A stretch of 11,597 bases of DNA from an uncultured Eubacteriales bacterium (GTDB taxonomy: Bacteria > Bacillota > Clostridia > Oscillospirales > CAG-272): the NCBI GenBank assembly GCA_934477985.1, contig CAKSOR010000043.1, positions 1 through 11,597 on the forward strand, read 5' to 3'. Positions 1-6,934 of the stretch are shown in pieces. The number at the start of each line of letters is the position of its first letter. Positions within the stretch are counted from its first letter, which is position 1. The notes below the pieces were generated by a model, which was given only the letters and a program-made list of their open reading frames with translations, made no database searches and had not been told where the DNA came from. A program made the position numbers and the translations under genes.

Positions 1-990
1 ATCAAGCGCCTGACCGGATATGACATCCCGACCGGCTACGGACTCGCGACATATTTCGCGCTGAAGGAGCTCGGCGATGGTGAGTGCGAATTTCTGACGA
101 CAATCGCCGACCTCGCCGTGACGCGGCTCTGCGGACTAGACAGACCGCTCAGCCACCCGACGAACGCCGCGTCGCTCGGGTTCTTCGACCTGAACACAAA
201 CGGTTTTGACCTTGAGGCGCTCGGAAAGCTCGGCATCGACAAATCGGTACTGCCTGACATAGCCCCTGATCTCGAGCCGGTCGGCGAATACCGCGGGATT
301 AAGGTCGCGGCGGCGATAGGCGACAATCAGGCTGGTGTATTCGGCTCACTGAAGGGTGAGAATGACGTCCTTGTCAATATCGGAACAAGCGGGCAGGTCA
401 GTTTCATCGGCAAAATCGCACAGACATCAAGCGATCCGGCGTGTGAGATCAGATCTTATCCGGGCGGTAAATACCTGCATTCGGGTTCGACGCTCTGCGG
501 CGGGCGGGCATACGCGCTGCTTGCCGACCTGGTCGGTGAGATCCTCGAAGGATTCGGGGTCAGCCGACCGCGCGGCGAGATATATTCCTTTCTTAACGAA
601 TCAGCGAATAAAGCAGACGGTACGCTGATGGTCTCGACTACCTTCTCGGGCACACGCGGCGATCCGTCCGCGACCGGCTGTATCGACAGAATAACAACCT
701 CGAATCTGAATCTCAGCGAACTTTCTCACGGGTTTCTGCGCGGAATGGTCGAAGAGCTGAACGAACTGTATGAGCTGATGGGCCACAAGAAAGTCGGGCG
801 GCTGGTGGTCTCGGGCAACGCTATGAGAAAAAATCCCGCGCTCCGCGAGATCGCCGGTGAGGTATTCGGAAGCGAGCCGTCAGTCCCGGCTCAGACAGAG
901 GAAGCGGCGTTCGGCGCGGCGCTCTACGGCGCGGTCTCGGCAAGAATAATCAGCCTTGACGCGGTTAAAGGGCTCATAAGCTACAACTGA
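1..990 (+). CDS. FGGY-family carbohydrate kinase, sedoheptulokinase-like (5' end outside window)
   Basis: The reading frame is open from the first base and ends in TGA at 988-990, giving 329 residues. Family members are about 450-500 residues, so roughly the first third lies outside the window. FGGY kinases phosphorylate sugars or polyols with ATP in the cytoplasm. Visible motifs, counted from the first in-window codon: HPTNAASLGFFDL (about 56-68), GDNQA with the likely catalytic base Asp108, the nucleotide-binding NIGTSGQ turn (about 126-132), and a C-terminal SGNAMRKNPALREIAGEVFG block followed by EEAAFGAAL. From memory of the family, the NAASFG-type and GN-x-x-RKNP signatures resemble sedoheptulokinases more than glycerol, xylulose or gluconate kinases. 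The exact substrate is therefore inferred. A glycosidase gene follows on the same strand 121 bp downstream, so the pair may release and phosphorylate a sugar. Family assignment is firm; substrate is not. Confidence 0.85.
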   Translation: MKRLTGYDIPTGYGLATYFALKELGDGECEFLTTIADLAVTRLCGLDRPLSHPTNAASLGFFDLNTNGFDLEALGKLGIDKSVLPDIAPDLEPVGEYRGIKVAAAIGDNQAGVFGSLKGENDVLVNIGTSGQVSFIGKIAQTSSDPACEIRSYPGGKYLHSGSTLCGGRAYALLADLVGEILEGFGVSRPRGEIYSFLNESANKADGTLMVSTTFSGTRGDPSATGCIDRITTSNLNLSELSHGFLRGMVEELNELYELMGHKKVGRLVVSGNAMRKNPALREIAGEVFGSEPSVPAQTEEAAFGAALYGAVSARIISLDAVKGLISYN

Positions 991-1032
991 GGCGTCGGCT
1001 TCAGCGATAACACAGAGCCAAAATTCTATTTA

Positions 1033-1047
1033 TTCGCGCATCGCGAA
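1033..1047. repeat. Perfect 6-bp palindrome between kinase and glycosidase genes
   Basis: TTCGCG-CAT-CGCGAA forms a perfect 15-bp inverted repeat in the 121-bp gap. There is no T-run after it, so it is not an intrinsic terminator. It could be a processing hairpin or a small operator. The rest of the gap shows no convincing promoter, so the glycosidase gene is probably co-transcribed with the kinase gene. Confidence 0.4.
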
Positions 1048-1111
1048 CGCCAGGCACCGCGACGGTGACAGGTTAAGCCGGTCATCGCCGGAGATATGAA
1101 GGAGAATTATT

Positions 1112-2266
1112 ATGACTATAAAATTCAAAGTTCAAAAAGAAACCGCCGCTCTTGGAAGCGCGGTAAAAATCTCATATGACGGAATTCTCAGAGTCGAGCT
1201 CTTCTATGATTTCCGCGAAGCGCCGCTGGTGTTGAACGCTCCGGCGAATATCGGCGACAACGCGCTTTTAGTCCTCGGAAAATTCCGCGACGAGCTCTGG
1301 GTAAACGGCAATCTCTTCGACGAAGAGTGGTGCTGCGGAAACCTTCTGCCTATAGAGCCCGCTGAAGGCTTCGCGTTCGACAAAGTGCCGGCTCCGGACC
1401 GCTCAGAGCATCTTATCCGCGGCGCAGGACTGAGCGAACTCAGAAGATACGGCGTCAACGTCGGCGACTGCATGCCATTCTCGGACGGCGGAAGATTCCA
1501 CATATTCTGGCTGTACGACCGCCATCACCACCACAGCAAGTGGGGACTCGGCGCGCATCAGTGGGCGCACGCCTCGTCGGAGGATCTCGTCCACTGGGAT
1601 GAACACGAGATGGCGGTCGGCATCGACGACCCGCTCGAGGGGTCGATCTGCACCGGCTCGGTCATACGCACCAGAGACAAGTTCCGCGCATGGTACACGG
1701 TCAGAATGTCGGACGGAAGCCCCGCGAGAGTCAGCCAGGCTGTCTCGGACGATGGTTATCATTTCGAGAAAACCGGAGAGTATTTTGTCCTGCCCGAGCG
1801 CTATGACCGTCCGAGCGCGCGCGACCCGAAGGCGATCTTCGAGGGCGGAAAATACCATCTGCTGCTGACGACGACAAACCGCGCGACCGGCAAAGGCTGC
1901 CTCGCTCACCTCGTCTCGGACTCTCCGGATATGAAGAATTTCGAGGATCTCGGACCGGTGCTCGAATGGGTTGACGGCTCGCAGCCCGAGTGCCCCGACT
2001 GATTCGGGATGGGCAGATATTACTATCTCGTCTGGTCGATCGGCGGAAGGGCGCGCTACGCGTACTCGAAAGAGCCGTTCGGCGAGAGCGGCTGGACCAT
2101 TCCGGCTGACAACATCATCGACTGCGGAAGCGTGCCGAAGTCGGCAATGTCAGAGCAGGGGCGGATTTTCGTCGGATTTGTGTCGGAGGGCGGGTACGCC
2201 GGACACTTTGTCATGAAGCGCGCGGTGCAGAAGCCTTCCGGAGAAATTTCGGTCGAGGAAATCTGA
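1112..2266 (+). pseudogene. GH32-like (clan GH-J) glycoside hydrolase interrupted by in-frame TGA
   Basis: A 385-codon frame starts at ATG 1112 (AAGGAG at 1099-1104, 7-nt spacer). It is interrupted by TGA at 2000-2002 (codon 297) and then continues in the same frame to TGA 2264-2266. GH32 enzymes cut beta-fructosidic or related bonds on a five-bladed beta-propeller. Three expected acidic motifs are visible: VGDCMPF with Asp119 as probable nucleophile (counterpart of the family NDPNG motif), RDPK at 237-240 as transition-state stabiliser, and ECPD at 293-296 with Glu293 as acid/base. The stretch WGLGAHQWAHASSEDLVHW (144-162) is also typical. About 100 N-terminal residues precede the propeller. 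After the stop the protein resumes as FGMGRYYYLVWS, which fits the usual ECPD-(aromatic)-F continuation, so a TGG Trp codon probably became TGA. The downstream piece has an ATG at 2009 but no ribosome binding site. No signal peptide is seen. It could be a real nonsense mutation or a sequencing error. It is also a distant relative of classical fructosidases, so the substrate is uncertain. Confidence 0.8.
2000..2002 (+). other. In-frame TGA nonsense codon in the glycosidase gene
   Basis: This TGA directly follows Asp296 of the ECPD motif and is followed in frame by 87 codons of homologous-looking propeller sequence. Single-base change from TGG is the simplest explanation. Confidence 0.75.
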
Positions 2267-2309
2267 CTCCCGACAGGCGTTCACACTCAAGAATCAGCAT
2301 ACAAAGAAG

Positions 2310-2335
2310 GCTGCCGCTTTGCGGCAGCGTTTTTT
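2310..2335 (+). terminator. Rho-independent terminator after the glycosidase gene
   Basis: GCTGCCGC, loop TTT, GCGGCAGC: a perfect 8-bp GC-rich stem followed by G and a run of six T. It lies 44 bp after the glycosidase stop and ends 21 bp before the end of the convergent binding-protein gene. In the opposite direction the tail is only CTTCTTTG, so any use by the minus-strand gene would be weaker. Confidence 0.92.
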
Positions 2336-2356
2336 ATTGCGTGACACGCCGATCAA

Positions 2357-3841
2357 TCAATTCTCCAGCGCCAAAATAGTCTTCACATTCGAATTGATCG
2401 TCTCCTCACATGACGACTTCTGCGAAGCGATCATCGAGACGAGGTCGGTGCGGTTCTCAAGCATAGCGGTGCGGAGCGTGTTGTCGATCGGCAGACCGGA
2501 ACGATTCATAACAAGCGTCAGGTCAATGTTGATGTTCTCGTAGATCATGTCAATTATCTCCGCCGTGTCCTCGTCGCGCGTTAACTTTATCTTGAGCGTC
2601 ACGTCGTAGAACGCCGGGCGGACGTTCAGATACGACTGATACGCCATGTCTTCAAGCAGCATTCCGGCAAGGTCGGTTTCATTGTTCGTTATAGGCACGC
2701 AGACTGACGACGAGTGATTCGTGTGGACATAAGAGGCGTATTTTTCCTGATTCTCATTGTATTTCGGGAGCGGAAGGATACCGAAATCGCTCTTCATGTC
2801 CCGGAACTGCATCGCGCCGTACATGACCTCCGAGAAGAAAAGCGCACGATCCTCGCGGAAGATATTGAAGGTCGCGTTGCCGAGTCCGATCGCGTGCAGC
2901 TCGCTGTACTGATTGACAAGAATAGTGGTTGTCTTGTCGTTGAGGAGCTTAACTATCTTCGCGATGGCGTCGATGTTCTTTTCGGTGTCCCAGGCAAGGC
3001 TCGGGATGTCGTCCTTGTCCTTCGAGATCATTGACATGCCCGCGCCGTAATAGAGCGGCTGCCAAGCGAAGGTTGAGCAGTCGAGTCCATATCTGTCCTC
3101 GCTGTCATACTCGGCGTTTCCGTTCAGGTCATTGTAGACCAGGCGGCAGTACTCGGTCAGTTTGTCGAGCGTGAACTTACCCGCCTTGACGACATCGTAG
3201 ACATCGTTTATCTGATAGAGCGAAGCGAGATCCTTGTTGAAGAAGGTCGCGCCGACCGCGTTCAGCACCGAGACGTTCATATCGCCGGAGAGGAAGTAGT
3301 TCCTGCCTCCGATAGAGGACGCCGTGACGATGCTGTCCATCCAGTACGGCTTAGAAAGGTTGATATGCGGAAGCTCCGACATGTTTATAAGGCATCCCTG
3401 AACGGCGAGCGAAAACGCGTCGCTTATCATCGGCATCAGAAGGTCGTATGTGTCGTCTCCCGCGAGAATTGTGTTCTTCGCGTTTCCGACAAGGTCATTT
3501 GTCTCGACTGAGACGAGCTTTACCTTGTATTTATCCTCGATCGCAAGGTTGCGCTTGTAAACCCCGTCATTGATGAGATCGCCGTTTTCCTCCTCAGCCA
3601 GAAATTCGCTGTAGGAGAAAGTATAGTCCCCGTGCTGGCGGTTGAGGATATTGTACTCGCGCCCGCCCAGGTCGACCGCGCTTATCTCCGGGTCGAGCGA
3701 CTGTGTGGTTTCCTGTGCACTGGTTTGGGTGTCTGTGCCTGACGGGATGGTAGTATTGTCTGACAATTTTCCCGTCGTGCCGCATCCGTTGACCAGGGCA
3801 ACAAGCAATATTCCTGAGAGCATAGGCTTGTTTTTCTTCAT
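2357..3841 (-). CDS. Extracellular solute-binding lipoprotein (ABC importer, family 1-like)
   Basis: Encodes 494 residues. The ATG at 3839-3841 is chosen because it follows GGAGG at 8 nt and begins a lipoprotein signal: MKKNK, a hydrophobic core, then LVNG-Cys20. The frame stays open 57 bp upstream, but that extension would precede the signal peptide and overlap the transcript start. A Ser/Thr-rich linker (about 21-50) precedes the binding domain. Residues 238-249 (DLNGNAEYDSED) form a calcium-loop-like motif common in family 1 sugar-binding proteins of Clostridia. Such proteins capture mono- or oligosaccharides outside the membrane and hand them to a two-permease ABC importer. No permease or ATPase gene for it is present: both neighbours are on other transcripts, so it is an orphan here. 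It converges on the glycosidase gene. Its ligand cannot be read from the sequence. Stop is TGA. Confidence 0.85.
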   Translation of the reverse strand: MKKNKPMLSGILLVALVNGCGTTGKLSDNTTIPSGTDTQTSAQETTQSLDPEISAVDLGGREYNILNRQHGDYTFSYSEFLAEEENGDLINDGVYKRNLAIEDKYKVKLVSVETNDLVGNAKNTILAGDDTYDLLMPMISDAFSLAVQGCLINMSELPHINLSKPYWMDSIVTASSIGGRNYFLSGDMNVSVLNAVGATFFNKDLASLYQINDVYDVVKAGKFTLDKLTEYCRLVYNDLNGNAEYDSEDRYGLDCSTFAWQPLYYGAGMSMISKDKDDIPSLAWDTEKNIDAIAKIVKLLNDKTTTILVNQYSELHAIGLGNATFNIFREDRALFFSEVMYGAMQFRDMKSDFGILPLPKYNENQEKYASYVHTNHSSSVCVPITNNETDLAGMLLEDMAYQSYLNVRPAFYDVTLKIKLTRDEDTAEIIDMIYENINIDLTLVMNRSGLPIDNTLRTAMLENRTDLVSMIASQKSSCEETINSNVKTILALEN

Positions 3842-3862
3842 CGCATTTTCCTCCGCGAAAAT

Positions 3863-3877
3863 CATTGTGTGACAATG
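3863..3877. promoter_or_regulatory. Palindrome just downstream of predicted transcript start (possible operator)
   Basis: CATTGT-GTG-ACAATG is a perfect 15-bp inverted repeat about 3-17 nt after the predicted start of the binding-protein transcript and before its GGAGG. It could be a repressor site or a 5' UTR hairpin. Confidence 0.45.
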
Positions 3878-3879
3878 TG

Positions 3880-3915
3880 TATGTGTATTATAACACATAA
3901 GCGCGGATTTGTCAA
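3880..3915 (-). promoter_or_regulatory. Perfect-consensus promoter of the binding-protein gene, with palindrome over the -10
   Basis: On the minus strand, TTGACA (3910-3915) is separated by exactly 17 nt from TATAAT (3887-3892), an unusually perfect sigma-A promoter. The -10 box is flanked by perfect inverted arms, TATGTGT (3893-3899) and ACACATA (3880-3886), giving a 20-bp operator-like palindrome. Transcript start should be near 3880, leaving about 39 nt before the start codon. A maximal promoter with a palindrome over the -10 suggests control by repression. Confidence 0.85.
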
Positions 3916-3925
3916 TACCCTTACG

Positions 3926-3958
3926 AAAAAAATCCCCGGCAGGCGGGGATTTTTTTTT
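3926..3958 (-). terminator. Terminator after homoserine dehydrogenase (bidirectional shape)
   Basis: The core AATCCCCG-GCAGG-CGGGGATT has an 8-bp stem, with an A-run on its left and a T-run on its right. It can therefore act in both directions. It lies directly after the minus-strand homoserine dehydrogenase stop and upstream of the binding-protein promoter, separating the two transcripts. Confidence 0.9.
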
Positions 3959-3972
3959 GACTTTCCGGAGTT

Positions 3973-5166
3973 TCAGAGTATCCTGTAAGCTGTGTACTTC
4001 TCCGCGAGCGTTATGCCGATCTCAAGCGGGCAGACCTCGCCCGTGACCACCGCGTAGCAGTCCTCGCTGTCCTCGATGACCTCGGCGTCGAGCATGCAGA
4101 GGCAGTGATTCGGTTTCTTCTCGAACCGAAGCATGAACTTCGACGGAAGCCGATCCGACTCAAGCACCTTCTCGTCAGCCACACGATCCCAGACCGTGAA
4201 ATTGTGCTGCGGATGCCCGAGGTAGGTCGCAATGTCGATTATGTCCGAAACCACCGCGCTCGCGGTCGGAAGTTTGCCGGCGCCGCGTCCGTAGAACATA
4301 ACGTCGCCGACCGCGTTTCCGCTTATCATCACGCCATTGTAAACATCCGAAATGCCAGACAGCGGGTTCGCCTTCGGCACGAGCATCGGCTCGACCGTCG
4401 CGCAGAGCTTGCCATCATGTCTGACCGCGCGTCCGATCAGCTTTATCGACGCGCCGAGCTTTTCAGCGAGCTCCACGTCCTTCGGCGTCACGCCGCGGAT
4501 GCCCTCAGTGTGTATCTTCGCCGGCGGAATCAGCTCGCCGAACGCGATCGCCGACAGTATCGAGAGCTTGCGGCAGGTATCGATTCCGTCCACGTCAGCC
4601 GAAGGGTCTCTTTCGGCGTAACCCTTCTCCTGAGCCTCTCTGAGAGCCGCGTCAAAGCTCATGCCCTCATTGAACATCTTCGTCAGAATGTAGTTCGTCG
4701 TGCCGTTGAGTATGCCGTCGACCTCGCTTATGTCGTTTGCGCGCAGGCAGTTGTCTATCGGGTGAATCACCGGAATTCCGCCGCCGACGCTCGCCTCGAA
4801 CAGGTAGCGCACATTGTTCGCCGACGCGATCTTAAGAAGCTCAGGTCCGAAGTTCGCCACAACCTCCTTGTTCGACGTCACAACGCTCTTTCCAGCCTCC
4901 ATCGCAGCCTTCGAGAACTCAAACGCCGGGTGAGAGCCGCCCATCAGCTCGGCGCAGATCTTCACCTCGGGGTCGTTCAGAATAACGTTTATGTCGTGGA
5001 CAATCTTATCCGCGAACGGGCTGTCCGGAAAATCGCGCAGATCGAGAATATACTTTATGTTGATCCTGTCCCCGACACGCTCGGCAATCAGGTCGGCGTT
5101 CTTCGTCAGCACCTCAGCCGTGCCGCCGCCAACCACTCCGAATCCGAATATCGCTATGTTTATCAT
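3973..5166 (-). CDS. hom: Homoserine dehydrogenase
   Basis: Encodes 397 residues. It reduces L-aspartate semialdehyde to L-homoserine with NAD(P)H, the branch point to threonine and methionine. The start MINIAIFGFG at 5164-5166 puts the Rossmann motif GFGVVG at residues 8-13 and has AAGGAAG about 10 nt upstream. An 11-residue upstream extension is open but lacks family similarity. Family features: TSNK (Lys100), SVGGGIPVI, the signature NGTTNYILTKM (154-164), and AERDPSADVDGIDTCRKL with Glu185, Asp196 and catalytic Lys200. The C-terminal part, from about residue 345, is short and lacks the D-x-PGVL motif of a normal ACT regulatory domain, so threonine feedback may be weak or different. The aldehyde dehydrogenase gene ends 116 bp upstream on the same strand with no terminator between, so co-transcription is possible. 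No other threonine or methionine gene is in the window. Stop is TGA. Confidence 0.95.
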   Translation of the reverse strand: MINIAIFGFGVVGGGTAEVLTKNADLIAERVGDRINIKYILDLRDFPDSPFADKIVHDINVILNDPEVKICAELMGGSHPAFEFSKAAMEAGKSVVTSNKEVVANFGPELLKIASANNVRYLFEASVGGGIPVIHPIDNCLRANDISEVDGILNGTTNYILTKMFNEGMSFDAALREAQEKGYAERDPSADVDGIDTCRKLSILSAIAFGELIPPAKIHTEGIRGVTPKDVELAEKLGASIKLIGRAVRHDGKLCATVEPMLVPKANPLSGISDVYNGVMISGNAVGDVMFYGRGAGKLPTASAVVSDIIDIATYLGHPQHNFTVWDRVADEKVLESDRLPSKFMLRFEKKPNHCLCMLDAEVIEDSEDCYAVVTGEVCPLEIGITLAEKYTAYRIL

Positions 5167-5223
5167 GTTCAATAAACTTCCTTTCGTTTTGCCGCTCATC
5201 CGAAATGAACAGCGGATTTAGGT

Positions 5224-5278
5224 AAACGCTGATTTGAGGTTGTTTTCGTGTGAAAACTCCAATTATTCAGCTTATCCT
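5224..5278. repeat. Palindromic intergenic repeat, short copy A
   Basis: Lies immediately after the aldehyde dehydrogenase stop. It shares AAACGCTGATT, AGGTTGTTTTC and CCAATTATTCAG with copy B at 6727-6815, in the same orientation. Its centre folds as GTTTTC-GTGT-GAAAAC, and its outer parts (CTGATTTGAGG / CCAATTATTCAG) are imperfectly inverted. Compared with B, it lacks about 34 bp in the middle. It fills most of the 116-bp gap before hom. The remainder of that gap holds the hom ribosome binding site and a weak TCAT-TTCGG-ATGA hairpin. Confidence 0.75.
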
Positions 5279-5282
5279 CAGA

Positions 5283-6695
5283 TTAAATGAGATGCCTCAG
5301 TATGAACCGCAGAATTCCGTAATCGTCGTCAAACGGCGGATACCTGAACGGATTCACGTCGAAATTCGGCGAGACCTTCATCACCGACTGCTCGTTCGAA
5401 AATGTCTCGAATCCGGCTCTCCCGTGATAGCGTCCGTAGCCGCTCTCGCCGACTCCGCCGAACGGCAGGTGCGGGTTCGCCATCTGCATGACCGTGTCGT
5501 TTATACAGCCGCAGCCGAAGTCAAGATTCTCAGTGACGTTCCGGATAGTCTCCTTGTTTTTCGAGAAGATATAGAGCGCCAGCGGCTTCGGGCGTTTTTT
5601 CAGCGAATTTATGACGATATTTATGTCGCCGAACTCAAACAGCGGCAGAATGGGTCCGAAGATCTCCTCGGTCGCTAGCTTGCTGTCCTTGTTTATATGC
5701 TGCATCAAAGTCAGCCCGATGCGCCCGGTACTCTCGTCTACCTCGCCGCCGAAGATTATCTCTCCGTCGCCAAGGTAGTTCTTCAGGCGCTCGAAGTGCA
5801 TCCTGTTGATTATCTTCGGGTAGAACTTGTTCTCGGTCGGCGAAGCCTGCATGAATCGGTCGCGGTATTCCTTGAGGTAGCCGATGAACTCCTCCTTGAC
5901 CGAGGATTCTACATATATATAATCCGGAGCGACGCAGGTCTGCCCGGCGTTGAAGAGCTTTCCGGCGACTATGCGCTTCGCGGCGACTCTCAGATTCGCT
6001 GTCCGGTCGACGATACAGGGCGATTTTCCGCCGAGCTCGAGCACAACCGGCGTCAGCTGCATTGCGGCGGCTTTGGCGATTATCCGCGCGACGGTCGGTC
6101 CGCCGGTGTAGAAGACCAGCCCGAACTTCTCCCATCTGATCGCCTTGACCGCCTCGAAGCTGTCGAGGAACGCCGCGATGTACTCGCGGTCGAAATACTT
6201 GTCGATCAGCTCTGCGAGCAGCTTTGAGGTCCGCGGCGACTGCTCCGGGAGCTTGAGGATGGTGCAGTTTCCGGCGGCGATCGACGAGATCAGCGGCTGA
6301 ATCGTCAGCAGGAAAGGATAGTTCCATGGCGAGAATATCATGACAAGTCCGCGCGGATGGCGGAACTTCTTACTCGAAGCGGGGAGCAGGAAATACGGTG
6401 TCGCGGTCGAAACCGGCGAGTTCCAGACCTTGAGATAGCGCAGAGTGTGGTTTATCTCCTGATCGACCATTCCGATCTCGGTCATGTAAGCCTCGGAGTA
6501 GGACTTGCCGAGGTCGGCGCGCAGCGCCTCGAGGATCAGCCCCTCGTTGTCGCGGATCATCTGGCGGAGGTTGACTAACAGCTGACGGCGGAAGTTTATA
6601 TCCCGGGTTTTTCCGGTGGCGAAGAACTCGCGCTGAGCGTTTATCGTCTCAAGAAGCTCGGGCGCGATGCCGTGCGGGTTTTCGATGTTTTCCAT
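5283..6695 (-). CDS. Aldehyde dehydrogenase, ALDH3-like
   Basis: Encodes 470 residues. It oxidises aldehydes to carboxylates with NAD(P)+. The start at 6693-6695 is supported by AAAGGAGG five nt upstream; the frame is open further up but runs into a repeat element. Motifs: FSPWNYPF with Asn125, TILKLPEQSP with Lys148, LELGGKSP with general base Glu220, FNAGQTC with nucleophile Cys254, EEIFGPILP, and PFGGVGESGYGRYHGRAG near the end. The compact length and hydrophobic tail (ILRFILRHLI) match the ALDH3 group acting on medium or long-chain and aromatic aldehydes (YwdH/AldX-like). The stretch usually written FTGS-x-x-VG reads FYTGGPTVA here, a mild deviation near the cofactor loop. It is bracketed by two copies of one repeat. 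No partner gene indicates the physiological aldehyde. Stop is TAA. Confidence 0.93.
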   Translation of the reverse strand: MENIENPHGIAPELLETINAQREFFATGKTRDINFRRQLLVNLRQMIRDNEGLILEALRADLGKSYSEAYMTEIGMVDQEINHTLRYLKVWNSPVSTATPYFLLPASSKKFRHPRGLVMIFSPWNYPFLLTIQPLISSIAAGNCTILKLPEQSPRTSKLLAELIDKYFDREYIAAFLDSFEAVKAIRWEKFGLVFYTGGPTVARIIAKAAAMQLTPVVLELGGKSPCIVDRTANLRVAAKRIVAGKLFNAGQTCVAPDYIYVESSVKEEFIGYLKEYRDRFMQASPTENKFYPKIINRMHFERLKNYLGDGEIIFGGEVDESTGRIGLTLMQHINKDSKLATEEIFGPILPLFEFGDINIVINSLKKRPKPLALYIFSKNKETIRNVTENLDFGCGCINDTVMQMANPHLPFGGVGESGYGRYHGRAGFETFSNEQSVMKVSPNFDVNPFRYPPFDDDYGILRFILRHLI

Positions 6696-6726
6696 GATGT
6701 CCTCCTTTTGATATGCGATATTACGG

Positions 6727-6815
6727 AAACGCTGATTCAAGGTTGTTTTCACGCGAAAAAAGCCCATAAATCCAAGCCTTTTTCGCGTGGAAGCCCCAAT
6801 TATTCAGATTATCCT
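6727..6815. repeat. Palindromic intergenic repeat, long copy B
   Basis: Sits between the aldehyde dehydrogenase promoter and its ribosome binding site. Ends match copy A (5224-5278). The centre is a perfect 11-bp stem, CACGCGAAAAA (6750-6760) with TTTTTCGCGTG (6779-6789), and the inverted similarity extends outward to CTGA at both ends. If transcribed it would place a strong hairpin in the 5' UTR. It looks like a MITE or REP-type element. Confidence 0.8.
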
Positions 6816-6823
6816 TATGATAT

Positions 6824-6852
6824 ATTATAGCCCGAAAATGTTAAGAAAGCAA
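6824..6852 (-). promoter_or_regulatory. Probable promoter of the aldehyde dehydrogenase gene
   Basis: On the minus strand, TATAAT (6824-6829) lies 17 nt after TTGCTT (6847-6852). The -10 is perfect and the -35 is weak. The transcript would begin near 6817 and run straight through repeat copy B. Confidence 0.55.
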
Positions 6853-6872
6853 GTGTATTCGTGAAAATTCCA

Positions 6873-6910
6873 AAAACGAGAAAGCGCCGCCCGTGTCAGC
6901 AGGCAGCGCT
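6873..6910 (-). terminator. Terminator of the mgl operon
   Basis: On the minus strand, AGCGCTGCC pairs with GGCGGCGCT (9 bp including one G-U) around a 10-nt loop, followed by TTTCTCGTTT. It lies 24 bp after the stop of the last operon gene and before the aldehyde dehydrogenase promoter. Confidence 0.8.
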
Positions 6911-6934
6911 CCGAAAACTTTCTTTCTTTTCCTT

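Noticed and set aside
2000..2027. Selenocysteine insertion at the glycosidase TGA
   Set aside because: The nearest hairpin (AGATA-TTAC-TATCT, 2014-2027) is short and has no GG in its loop as bacterial SECIS elements need, and GH32 enzymes do not use selenocysteine there.
4105..5175. Long open frame of 356 codons opposite homoserine dehydrogenase
   Set aside because: It mirrors the codons of hom, is extremely Arg/Val/His-rich, has no recognisable domain and no ribosome binding site.
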